Below are positions 41,480 to 48,899 of a stretch of DNA of 48,899 bases, one piece after another. The first letter of the stretch is position 1. Each line of letters begins with the position of its first letter. This stretch comes from Zooshikella ganghwensis DSM 15267. GTDB taxonomy: Bacteria; Pseudomonadota; Gammaproteobacteria; Pseudomonadales; Zooshikellaceae. The stretch covers positions 1 to 48,899 of the forward strand of contig NZ_AUAF01000024.1 of assembly GCF_000428585.1 (NCBI RefSeq), written 5' to 3'. The notes beneath the pieces are model-generated. The model worked only from the letters and a program-made list of their open reading frames with translations, did no database searches and had not been told where the DNA came from. A program made the position numbers and the translations under genes.

Positions 41480-42406
41480 ATGTTAGTTGTAATCGCGCTT
41501 GGAGGCAATGCTATTCTCCAACGGGGTGAACCCTTAGAAGCACACATTCAATATCAAAATATTAAAAAAGCAGCAGCGGCTATCGCTAAAGTCGCTGAAG
41601 AGCATACCGTCGTGTTAACCCATGGTAATGGCCCTCAAGTGGGTTTATTGGCATTACAAAATGATGCCTATAAAGATGTTTCTCCCTACCCTCTTGACGT
41701 GTTGGGTGCAGAAACAGAAGGTATGATTGGCTATATGTTTGCTCAATGTCTTAACAATGAAATGCCTAAGCAATCCGTTGCAGCATTATTGACCCAAACC
41801 ATTGTTGACAAAGACGATCCTGCTTTCGCTGATCCTACCAAGTTTGTAGGTCCTGTTTACAGTCAAGAAGAAGCAACTGAACTCACACGTACCATGGGCT
41901 ACACCATAAAAGCAGATGGTCTCTATTTCCGCCGTGTTGTGCCTTCTCCTTTGCCTAAAGCTATTGTTGAACTAGATACCATCAAAGCGCTGGTTGACCA
42001 AGGCAGTTTGGTAATTTGTACTGGTGGTGGTGGTGTTCCTGTTGCAAAAACAGGTGACAAGCTTGAAGGTGTTGAAGCCGTCGTCGACAAAGATCGCGCT
42101 TCTGCCGTGCTTGCACATGACCTGAAAGCTGATGCCTTGATTATTCTGTCTGATGTGGATGCTGTTGCTATTAACTGGGGAACCCCAGAACAGAAAAATA
42201 TTAAAAAGGCAACGACAGCTCAAATGGATTCATTTGACTTTGCTAAAGGCTCTATGGGACCAAAAGTTGAAGCTATCTGTGACTTCGTTAAGCAAGGTGG
42301 CAAAATCGGCGCAATTGGGTCTCTTGATAATGCCGAAGGTATACTACGGGGTGTTACAGGCACTGTAGTTTCTGAAGACCACAAAGGTGATATTGAGTAC
42401 TACTGA
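41480..42406 (+). CDS. arcC: Carbamate kinase ArcC
   Basis: A 308-residue amino-acid-kinase-fold enzyme that makes ATP from carbamoyl phosphate and ADP, the energy-yielding last step of the ADI pathway. Motifs: VIALGGNAILQRGE at the N-terminus, THGNGPQVG, ICTGGGGVPV, VVDKDRASAVLA and GSMGPKVEA. GAGAGGAAG precedes the ATG. It is the last gene of the arc unit. Confidence 0.96.
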   Translation: MLVVIALGGNAILQRGEPLEAHIQYQNIKKAAAAIAKVAEEHTVVLTHGNGPQVGLLALQNDAYKDVSPYPLDVLGAETEGMIGYMFAQCLNNEMPKQSVAALLTQTIVDKDDPAFADPTKFVGPVYSQEEATELTRTMGYTIKADGLYFRRVVPSPLPKAIVELDTIKALVDQGSLVICTGGGGVPVAKTGDKLEGVEAVVDKDRASAVLAHDLKADALIILSDVDAVAINWGTPEQKNIKKATTAQMDSFDFAKGSMGPKVEAICDFVKQGGKIGAIGSLDNAEGILRGVTGTVVSEDHKGDIEYY

Positions 42407-42424
42407 TGTAGTCCAACTACCCAC

Positions 42425-42453
42425 ATGAGATACCAAGCTGCTTGGTATCTCAT
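42425..42453 (+). other. Perfect 13-bp hairpin after arcC, without T-run
   Basis: ATGAGATACCAAG, CTG, CTTGGTATCTCAT starts 19 bases after the arcC stop. The stem is perfect and the loop minimal, but no T-run follows, so it is probably a 3'-end protecting hairpin upstream of the true terminator at 42501-42529. Confidence 0.55.
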
Positions 42454-42500
42454 TGAAGCAACAATTGAAAACACATCATAGGGATATAATGTTTAGATAC

Positions 42501-42529
42501 AAAAAAGCCAGCTAAATGCTGGCTTTTTT
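42501..42529. terminator. Bidirectional terminator between arcC and tRNA-Glu
   Basis: A6-GCCAGC, a 5-base loop, GCTGGC-T6. It lies 10 bases beyond the tRNA 3' end and would end both the arc transcript and the convergent tRNA transcript. Confidence 0.9.
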
Positions 42530-42538
42530 GTAATATTT

Positions 42539-42614
42539 TGGCGTCCCCTAGGGGACTCGAACCCCTGTTACCGCCGTGAAAGGGCGGTGTCCTAGGCCAC
42601 TAGACGAAGGGGAC
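42539..42614 (-). tRNA. tRNA-Glu (UUC)
   Basis: 76 nt on the minus strand with encoded CCA. The 7-bp acceptor stem (GTCCCCT/AGGGGAC), the anticodon arm CCGCC-CTTTCAC-GGCGG giving anticodon TTC, and the T arm with GGTTCGAGTC are all standard. It stands alone rather than in an rRNA operon. Confidence 0.97.
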
Positions 42615-42654
42615 GCAGGCCTTCGCTCTCAATTTCTGTGGCGAACGGGTGCGT

Positions 42655-42683
42655 ATCCTACGAGCTAATTACTTATGGGTCAA
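42655..42683 (-). promoter_or_regulatory. Sigma-70 promoter of tRNA-Glu
   Basis: On the minus strand TTGACC (42683-42678) and TAGGAT (42660-42655) are 17 bases apart, followed by a GC-rich discriminator. Transcription would start about 35 bases before the tRNA, normal for stable RNA genes. Confidence 0.7.
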
Positions 42684-42856
42684 GCTTTTTTATGACAACA
42701 TTAAAAATGAAACAAATCAGCAACTAAACTGCTGCTCGCTAACGCCCATATCTCCCGTAACACAAACATACTATTATCCATTCTAGAATTTACCTAAACA
42801 GCTTTGAGCAAGCGGCCTATACTCAATTAAGAATTAAGGTGAATAACAACCAGTAA

Positions 42857-43660
42857 ATGGAGAGTGTGGTGTCACCTATTACTACTACAGCAGCGATATT
42901 GGTATTTGTCATCATCTTAATAGGCGCAGCGTATGCCTACCATAGCGCTGAAAATGCCAAAATCGAAAAAAGCCGAAAGGCCTCAATATTTAGTAACCGG
43001 GTTAGGCGGGTTGAAGAGGTAATGAGTTCGTTACCAATGCCCTATCTTGGCCATGGCTTAGGGAAATTTTTAATCCGTGAAAAGCTTGATGCGTTAGAGT
43101 CAATAAAAAGCTTATCATCAAAAGACCATAACTCATCTATTGAGGAACGTATAGCCAATACCAAAGGCGAAATGGTCGAGTTTATAGATAAAATTATTCA
43201 AGAACAGCATAAGTCAGTCAACATTACTGCTGAGGCACAAGCACAACAACTTCACAATACCTTCCATGAGTGCCAACGACTTGTCTTGGCTAGCTTTAAG
43301 AGCAATCGCATCAGTAAAGTTGATGCATCAAAACTCATAAATTACATTAAGGAACGCCTTATCATTATCACCTATGAGCTGTTTTCTTATAGTGCTTATA
43401 ATGCACAGCAGGCGGAAAAATACACCCTGGCTATCCACTATTATGAGCGTGCTATTGATGAATTACGTAAGCATAATGCCAGTCATACCTATGATGACTA
43501 CATTCAAAAGCTCAAAATTCGTATTGCTCATGCAGAGGAGCAACAAAAATCACAAACCAGCCAGGAGACACCCGAAAATCAAAGTAGCAGTTTAGTCAGC
43601 AAGCTTGATGAGCTTGTTGATGAAGATGAAACCTGGAAAAAGAAAAACGTCTACGACTGA
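42857..43660 (+). CDS. Membrane-anchored helical protein of unknown function
   Basis: A 267-residue protein. One N-terminal membrane segment (TTTAAILVFVIILIGAAYAY) is followed by a largely helical, charged cytosolic part with a TPR-like stretch (AYNAQQAEKYTLAIHYYERAIDELRKH) and an acidic tail (LVDEDETWKKK). I do not recognise a named family. Start choice is uncertain: ATG 42857 has no clear ribosome binding site, whereas GTG 42869 lies six bases after GGAG and would shorten the protein by four residues. It precedes the hybrid kinase gene by 99 bases on the same strand and may be co-transcribed with it. Confidence 0.6.
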   Translation: MESVVSPITTTAAILVFVIILIGAAYAYHSAENAKIEKSRKASIFSNRVRRVEEVMSSLPMPYLGHGLGKFLIREKLDALESIKSLSSKDHNSSIEERIANTKGEMVEFIDKIIQEQHKSVNITAEAQAQQLHNTFHECQRLVLASFKSNRISKVDASKLINYIKERLIIITYELFSYSAYNAQQAEKYTLAIHYYERAIDELRKHNASHTYDDYIQKLKIRIAHAEEQQKSQTSQETPENQSSSLVSKLDELVDEDETWKKKNVYD

Positions 43661-43759
43661 TACTTACGCTGCCAGAATGCACCAGGGAGTGGTATCCTAC
43701 CTTTTAAGCCTTATAATCACTATTAATAACTTATTAACAGGTCATACAACACCTGACTA

Positions 43760-46159
43760 ATGAATATCAAGTTTACAAAACGACTATCGTATAAACAGGC
43801 CAGAAACACTGTACTTGTCGCCTTTTTACTTGGTCTTATGCTGAGCATTGCGCAGGTTACGCTTGATTATAGTTACGAAAAAGCATTTATTGATGCACAA
43901 ATTCGCTCTATTTTAGACATCACTCGTAACCCTGCCGCACGTATGGCCTATATTATTGACCACGAGCTGGCACAAGAATTGGTCAATGGTCTGCTCAAGT
44001 CACCCAGTGTTATCGGTGTAGAGCTGATAGATAGTAATGCAAATGTTCTGGCTTCAGCCAAAGAGGCCATGTTTGATGCGCCTTATCGGGGCATTAGTGA
44101 CTTTCTGTTTGGTAAAACCCGTTACTACCAAGAACCGCTAACCATTGACTATAACCCCAATGAGCTATTGGGCTATCTCAATCTAGAAATTGATACCTAT
44201 GCCATTGGCTCAAGCTTTCTGCAACGCTCACTCACAACACTGGCAACAGGTTTCGTACGTAGTTTAGTTTTATCTGTTATTTTATTATTTTTATTCTACA
44301 GTACATTAACCAAACCCTTAGTAAGCCTGATTAAAGCGCTAACCCGGCTTAATCCAGAAGATGAAAAAAATGCAGTGCAACTCCCCTACCCTAAACATCA
44401 TGAAGATGATGAAATAGGCTGCCTGGTCAAAACAACGAATCAATATCTTCAGAGTCTTCACTCAAACCTGACCCGTCGCCAGGAAGCTGAAGCACAGCTC
44501 CGCCACTACCTTGGGCAGTTGGAAACCATTGTCGACCAACGCACAGGGGAATTACGCCGAACGAATGAACAGCTTCAAACCAGTAATGCCATGCTTGAAC
44601 GAGCACGTCATCAGGCCGAGCAGATGGCAGAAGCACGCTCGGCTTTCCTGGCAAGCATGAGTCATGAAATCAGGACCCCTTTAAATGGGGTATTAGGAAT
44701 GATTGGTTTAACGCTAGACAGCGAACTAAACCATGAACAGCAACAACAACTCACCATTGCTTACAACTCAGGTAAAGTATTAGTGGAGTTATTGAACGAT
44801 ATACTTGACCTGTCGAAGTTTGAGTCAGGAAAATTACTGCTAGAACAAATCGAGTTTGACTTACGTGGCACGGTAGAAGACGCTGTTAATTTGCACAGTC
44901 AAAGTGCTAACGAAAAGAAACTGGCATTAGAGTGTGATATTGCCCCAGAAATACCAGAAAACATATTGGGAGATCCTACTCGCATCCATCAGATAATTAG
45001 TAACTTGCTAAGTAACGCGATAAAATTTACCAGTAAGGGTTTTGTCCAGCTTAGTGTTCAAGTCGCCGATGAAAATGACCAAGAGTTTATCGTCGCAATT
45101 AATATCAAAGACTCTGGCATTGGCATCAGTAAAGAGGCTCAAGAAAAAATCTTTCAGCCCTTCTCCCAGGCCAATGTCGATATTACCCGAAAATTTGGCG
45201 GTACTGGCTTAGGTTTAGCGCTCTGTCGAAACCTAAGTGAAGCGATGGGAGGCCACCTTAAAGTAAGCAGCGAACCTTCTTTAGGCAGCACCTTCACCGT
45301 TATCCTACCACTGGCCAAACCCGAGCATATTTTTCGACCGCAAGTTAACCCACAGTTGCAGTATTATCAAATTCTCTTGCTTTGCCATGATGCGCTTCAA
45401 CAGACACTATGCAATCATTTAGACTACTGGGGTGCTCCTTACAAAACACTGAGTTACCAGCAACCGTTGGTACCACAACTTGAGCAAATCAAGCCGCACC
45501 TATACTCATGCGTTATTATTGACAGAGCCGCTGATGCCAATGCATTTATAAATGCCAATGATGATATGAGTATTATCTTCGCCACCGCTCATCAGGATAT
45601 GCTGGATAAAGAAACACAACAGATTCTGGGTATCAGCAAACAATTGCAGTTACCTTTACGTAGGAATGAACTTTACAGCACATTACTTCAGGTTTTTCAC
45701 CTGTCTTCCCAAACAACTGTTGAGGAAATATCCCAAGTACCTACATCAACATTTGAGGCCATGCATATTTTGGTGGTGGAAGATAACCATATCAATCAAC
45801 TTGTCGTTAAAGGTATGCTGGAAAAAATTGGTCATCATGTCGACGTTGCGACTCAGGGCAAAGAGTGCCTAGCACTTTGTCAACAACATCACTATGACTT
45901 AGTCTTTATGGACTGCAACATGCCTGTAATGGATGGCTACGAAGCCACTCAAAAACTGCGTACCATCGAACACATGAAATCAGTACCTGTCATAGCGCTT
46001 ACGGCCAATGCACTAAGCCATGACCGCCAAAAGTGCTTGGATTCTGGTATGAATGACTATTTGGCAAAACCTTTTAAAAAAGACCAGCTGGCTTATATGG
46101 TTGAAAAGTGGGCAGGCCAACATCGTAACTCTCTTACGGCCGAGCCTGCTCGTGCTTAG
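43760..46159 (+). CDS. Hybrid sensor histidine kinase with C-terminal receiver
   Basis: A 799-residue inner-membrane kinase. In order: TM1 (about 16-34), a periplasmic sensor region (35-160) of unknown type, TM2 (164-183), a HAMP-like linker and coiled coil (about 185-295). Then come HisKA with His302 (SHEIRTPLNGVLGM) and HATPase_c with N415/N419 (NLLSNAIKF), DSGIGIS and GGTGLGLAL. A degenerate receiver-like region follows (about 534-648, Asp588 but no matching lysine), then a complete receiver (about 668-785) with Asp718 (FMDCNMPVMDG) and Lys770 (YLAKPF). There is no Hpt domain, so phosphotransfer needs a separate Hpt protein. No response-regulator gene is adjacent, so the output is unknown. 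No clear ribosome binding site precedes the ATG. Confidence 0.88.
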   Translation: MNIKFTKRLSYKQARNTVLVAFLLGLMLSIAQVTLDYSYEKAFIDAQIRSILDITRNPAARMAYIIDHELAQELVNGLLKSPSVIGVELIDSNANVLASAKEAMFDAPYRGISDFLFGKTRYYQEPLTIDYNPNELLGYLNLEIDTYAIGSSFLQRSLTTLATGFVRSLVLSVILLFLFYSTLTKPLVSLIKALTRLNPEDEKNAVQLPYPKHHEDDEIGCLVKTTNQYLQSLHSNLTRRQEAEAQLRHYLGQLETIVDQRTGELRRTNEQLQTSNAMLERARHQAEQMAEARSAFLASMSHEIRTPLNGVLGMIGLTLDSELNHEQQQQLTIAYNSGKVLVELLNDILDLSKFESGKLLLEQIEFDLRGTVEDAVNLHSQSANEKKLALECDIAPEIPENILGDPTRIHQIISNLLSNAIKFTSKGFVQLSVQVADENDQEFIVAINIKDSGIGISKEAQEKIFQPFSQANVDITRKFGGTGLGLALCRNLSEAMGGHLKVSSEPSLGSTFTVILPLAKPEHIFRPQVNPQLQYYQILLLCHDALQQTLCNHLDYWGAPYKTLSYQQPLVPQLEQIKPHLYSCVIIDRAADANAFINANDDMSIIFATAHQDMLDKETQQILGISKQLQLPLRRNELYSTLLQVFHLSSQTTVEEISQVPTSTFEAMHILVVEDNHINQLVVKGMLEKIGHHVDVATQGKECLALCQQHHYDLVFMDCNMPVMDGYEATQKLRTIEHMKSVPVIALTANALSHDRQKCLDSGMNDYLAKPFKKDQLAYMVEKWAGQHRNSLTAEPARA

Positions 46160-46200
46160 GGCCCAGCCTAATCGAAATAGATCTACTGTATCCCCAGCAT

Positions 46201-46692
46201 CTAGGCACACATTAAATAGCCCTCAACTTGCTGGCTTATAGAAAGTGGTGAGGTTATTGGTGAAAACCGTTGTATTTTTTTTGCCTGAGGTGAAACCAAG
46301 AACTTGGTAAAATTCCACTTAATCTTATCCAGTCCAAATAAACCAGGCGCTCGGCGTTTTAATAATGCATACAGCGGATGTGTGCTTTCACCATTCACAT
46401 TTACTTTTGCAAACATCGGAAAACTAATCTGAAACTGAGTATCACAAAACGTAGCAATTTCGCTATCACTCCCTGGTTCCTGCTGTAGAAATTGATTACA
46501 CGGAAAGCCTAACACCACAAAGCCTTGCCCCTGAAATTGTTGGTAAAGGGTCTCCAGTTCTGCATACTGTCGTGTAAAGCCACACTGACTGGCTGTATTT
46601 ACAATTAACATTACCTGATTTTGATAAGGCTCAAGTGTCATCCACTCGCCTTTGATCGTTTGGCACGGTATCTCGTAAAGTGAATCAGCCAT
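46201..46692 (-). CDS. Glutathione peroxidase family protein (BtuE/GPx-like)
   Basis: A 163-residue thiol peroxidase. The peroxidatic Cys37 (VNTASQCGFT), Gln67 (GFPCNQF) and Trp126 (IKWNFTKFLV) make the GPx catalytic set, with Cys instead of selenocysteine. Bacterial members usually take electrons from thioredoxin or glutathione. There is no signal peptide, so it is cytosolic. GGAG lies before the ATG. It follows msrB on the same strand by 28 bases; both genes deal with peroxide damage and are likely co-transcribed. Confidence 0.9.
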   Translation of the reverse strand: MADSLYEIPCQTIKGEWMTLEPYQNQVMLIVNTASQCGFTRQYAELETLYQQFQGQGFVVLGFPCNQFLQQEPGSDSEIATFCDTQFQISFPMFAKVNVNGESTHPLYALLKRRAPGLFGLDKIKWNFTKFLVSPQAKKIQRFSPITSPLSISQQVEGYLMCA

Positions 46693-46720
46693 TGCAAATC
46701 TCCATGTTAAAAAAAGTATA

Positions 46721-47149
46721 TTAATTATCTTCCTTGCTAGACTCTGATGATGCCGTAGTAAATTTTAATGAAGCAGAATTAATGCAGTAACGTAATCCTG
46801 TCGGTTGGGGACCATCAGCGAAGACATGGCCTAAGTGGGCCTCACATTGACTACACATGACTTCTGTTCGTACCATTCCATGACTATGATCTGTTTCTGT
46901 ATGGACTACCTCTTCATCAATTGGCTGGTAATAACTAGGCCAGCCAGAACCTGAATCATACTTGGTCGTAGAGTGAAATAACGGCTGCCCACAACAGGTA
47001 CAACTATAAATACCTGCCTCTTTCATACCCAGGTACTCTCCAGAGAACGCTGGCTCAGTCCCCTTTTCACGGCAAATTCGATATTGCTCAGGTGTTAATT
47101 GTTGTTGCCACTCTTGAAGAGACTTTTTAACCTTTTTATTTTTATTCAT
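46721..47149 (-). CDS. msrB: Peptide-methionine (R)-S-oxide reductase MsrB
   Basis: A 142-residue repair enzyme that reduces the R form of methionine sulfoxide in proteins. Zinc-binding CxxC pairs Cys50/Cys53 and Cys99/Cys102, the catalytic Cys122 in [10 protein letters not shown], and [10 protein letters not shown] are visible. I start it at ATG 47149, with GGGAG seven bases upstream, rather than the TTG at 47155. It is the first gene of a pair with the glutathione peroxidase and divergent from alaA. Confidence 0.94.
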   Translation of the reverse strand: MNKNKKVKKSLQEWQQQLTPEQYRICREKGTEPAFSGEYLGMKEAGIYSCTCCGQPLFHSTTKYDSGSGWPSYYQPIDEEVVHTETDHSHGMVRTEVMCSQCEAHLGHVFADGPQPTGLRYCINSASLKFTTASSESSKEDN

Positions 47150-47341
47150 GCCCAAACTCCCAAACCCTCACATAAAAAAATTACAAGTAACCTGTAACAC
47201 TTTACGTATGAAACTTAAATCATTATTTCAGCGATTGCTTATAACACCCAGATTACAATACTATGGCATATACTCAGCAATAAGATGAAATTTTCATCCT
47301 TCGTGCCACAGTAGCCCAAATGAAAACAGGAGGCTAATGCA

Positions 47342-47377
47342 ATGGCTGTTCACCTGCTGCTGAGTGGGTATACCTAA
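47342..47377 (+). CDS. Possible leader peptide upstream of alaA (11 aa)
   Basis: The best ribosome binding site in this region, AGGAGG (47328-47333), is eight bases before an ATG opening the 11-codon frame MAVHLLLSGYT, which includes three consecutive CTG leucine codons. It ends 25 bases before the alaA start, whose own site is weak. This is the layout of an attenuation or coupling leader for an aminotransferase linked to alanine/branched-chain metabolism, but it may be chance. Confidence 0.35.
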   Translation: MAVHLLLSGYT

Positions 47378-47402
47378 GCTGATTATTCAAAGAGTCCTAA
47401 CC

Positions 47403-48617
47403 ATGCAGGAAATCAATAAGTCCCTAAAACTCAACAACGTTTGCTACGATATTCGTGGGCCAGTGCTTGCCGAAGCAAAGCGTTTAGAGGAAGAAGGTCA
47501 TCGGGTTATAAAATTAAATATTGGAAATCCCAGCCCGTTTGGTTTTGATGCCCCTGAAGAAATTATTCAGGATGTAATTCGCAACCTACCACAAGCCCAA
47601 GGTTATGGTGACGCCAAGGGACTCTTTGCCGCACGTAAAGCAGTCATGCAGTACTACCAACAAAAACAAATTCATAACGTCAATATTGACGATATCCTCA
47701 TTGGTAACGGGGTAAGTGAACTTATTGTGATGGCCATGCAGGCCCTGCTCAACACCCATGATGAAATCCTCATCCCGGCTCCTGACTATCCTCTGTGGAC
47801 AGCTGCTGTCACCCTGTCCAGCGGTAAACCCGTGCATTATATTTGCGATGAACAACAAGACTGGCTGCCAGACTTAGACGACATTCGTAGCAAAATTACC
47901 CCACAAACCCGTGGTATTGTCCTGATCAATCCCAATAACCCAACAGGTGCTGTCTACAGCAAAGCCTTTTTACTGGAAGTCATCGAAATTGCCCGCCAGC
48001 ATCAACTGATTATCTTTGCTGATGAGATTTACGATAAAATTCTTTACGATGATGCCGTTCACCACTCCGTCGGCGCCCTATGTGATGATGTATTAGTCAT
48101 CACCTTTAATGGCTTGTCCAAGGCTTATCGTGCAGCGGGATTTCGCTCTGGCTGGATGGTTATAAGCGGTCCCAAACACCATGCCAAAAGCTATCTTGAA
48201 GGGTTGGATATGCTGGCCTCCATGCGTTTATGTCCAGCAATGCCCAGTCAATATGCTATTCAAACTGCTCTTGGTGGCTACCAGAGTATTAATGATCTTA
48301 TTCTGCCCGGAGGTCGCCTACTTGAGCAACGTGACCGCGCCTGTGAGCTGATTAATGCCATTCCTGGTGTAAGTTGCGTTAAGCCAAAGGGGGCTTTGTA
48401 TTTGTTTCCCAGGCTTGATCCTAAACGCTATCGTATTCAAGATGACGAGCAGATGGTGCTCGACTTGCTGATTCAAGAAAAAGTCTTACTTGTTCAAGGT
48501 ACTGCTTTCAACTGGCCCTACCCTGACCACCTTAGAATCGTCACCTTACCGTATGTTGAAGACCTGACAGCGGCCATAGAGAAGTTTGCCCACTTCCTCA
48601 GTCGTTATGAACAATAA
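47403..48617 (+). CDS. alaA: Glutamate-pyruvate aminotransferase AlaA
   Basis: A 404-residue PLP aminotransferase that makes alanine from pyruvate and glutamate, matching E. coli AlaA (405 aa) nearly end to end: KSLKLNNVCYDIRGPVLAEA, INPNNPTGAVYSK, FADEIYDKILYDDA and the PLP lysine Lys240 in FNGLSKAYRAAGF. The start at 47403 aligns with the E. coli N-terminus; the frame opens 13 codons earlier at 47364 without homology. A possible leader peptide precedes it. The following gap contains the left part of an insertion sequence. Confidence 0.95.
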   Translation: MQEINKSLKLNNVCYDIRGPVLAEAKRLEEEGHRVIKLNIGNPSPFGFDAPEEIIQDVIRNLPQAQGYGDAKGLFAARKAVMQYYQQKQIHNVNIDDILIGNGVSELIVMAMQALLNTHDEILIPAPDYPLWTAAVTLSSGKPVHYICDEQQDWLPDLDDIRSKITPQTRGIVLINPNNPTGAVYSKAFLLEVIEIARQHQLIIFADEIYDKILYDDAVHHSVGALCDDVLVITFNGLSKAYRAAGFRSGWMVISGPKHHAKSYLEGLDMLASMRLCPAMPSQYAIQTALGGYQSINDLILPGGRLLEQRDRACELINAIPGVSCVKPKGALYLFPRLDPKRYRIQDDEQMVLDLLIQEKVLLVQGTAFNWPYPDHLRIVTLPYVEDLTAAIEKFAHFLSRYEQ

Positions 48618-48741
48618 GCTGCTTTAGTAAAGTTTAACCACTGAATCTATGTACAGGACAAAAAGCTGAATAAATGAGAAAAATCAACTAGTTAGAAGTG
48701 AATTAATCCCTCATTGGTATTACAATTCAGGCTGCGAAACC

Positions 48742-48899
48742 ATGAAGAATTGTAAAACAATGAAAGAGATCAATTCACTCACCAAAGAGCTTAAAGGGGT
48801 TTTTGGTTGGCATCAAGCCCGAGTCACCTTGCTAGCCCAATTTATTCTAGCACTGGTAAAGGTTCGTTCAGTCAATCTCACACGTATAGCCCAAGTGTT
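48742..48899 (+). CDS. IS4-family transposase, N-terminal fragment (runs off right edge)
   Basis: From ATG 48742 (or 48760) the frame stays open to the end of the window. It reads KEINSLTKELKGVFGWHQ, then ARVTLLAQFILALVKVRSVN and LTRIAQVF, the N-terminal helical domain found in IS4-family transposases before the DDE domain. Together with the fragment at the left edge, in the same orientation, it suggests two copies of one insertion sequence. The left boundary of the element lies somewhere in 48618-48741 and was not resolved. Confidence 0.78.
   Translation, partial: MKNCKTMKEINSLTKELKGVFGWHQARVTLLAQFILALVKVRSVNLTRIAQV

Overview
The window looks like chromosomal DNA of a moderately AT-rich marine gammaproteobacterium of the Oceanospirillales/Hahellaceae-Zooshikellaceae kind. 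That placement rests on gene content (Pseudomonas-type AraC-family ArgR, the 180-kDa class of NAD-glutamate dehydrogenase, a two-subunit arginine succinyltransferase, an Lpp/OprI-type lipoprotein, PEP-CTERM-like proteins), not on a database match. Both edges fall inside IS4-family transposase genes in the same orientation, so the segment is bounded by insertion-sequence copies, or is a contig that broke there.

Layout. 1-4.2 kb: transposase 3' end, a possible small gene, a SAM methyltransferase, then an Lpp-like murein lipoprotein next to an L,D-transpeptidase of the type that attaches it to peptidoglycan. 4.6-10.9 kb (minus strand): maltose/maltodextrin uptake genes lamB-malM-malE-malF-malG, without malK. 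11.2-15.1 kb: two secreted proteins with the same unusual VAPSS-type C-terminal anchor, a membrane protein of unknown function, an orphan periplasmic binding protein, and a small repeat element bounded by TATACCC/GGGTATA. 15.8-17.0 kb: avtA.

17.1-42.4 kb is one large arginine-catabolism region. It holds a basic amino-acid ABC importer (aotPJQM order), its regulator ArgR, NAD-glutamate dehydrogenase (gdhB) and the succinyltransferase (AST) pathway (aruC, M20 hydrolase, aruF, DUF1338 gene, aruG, aruD, aruB). A YfcC-family transporter and the arginine deiminase genes arcA, arcB and arcC follow. The AST set lacks astE/aruE. In its place is an M20 hydrolase whose metal ligands match carboxypeptidase G2, an enzyme that releases glutamate from N-acyl-glutamates, so it probably does the last AST step. 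Glutamate so formed would be deaminated by GdhB. Tandem 21-bp ArgR half-sites lie upstream of gdhB and arcA, and a perfect FNR/ANR box sits correctly placed before a promoter for the transporter. The aerobic (AST) and anaerobic (ADI) routes therefore seem to share control by ArgR and oxygen.

42.5-48.9 kb: tRNA-Glu(UUC) with a good promoter and terminator, a membrane-anchored helical protein, a hybrid histidine kinase, a glutathione peroxidase and msrB on the minus strand, alaA preceded by a possible leader peptide, and the start of the second IS4 transposase. No rRNA, CRISPR array or prophage was seen.
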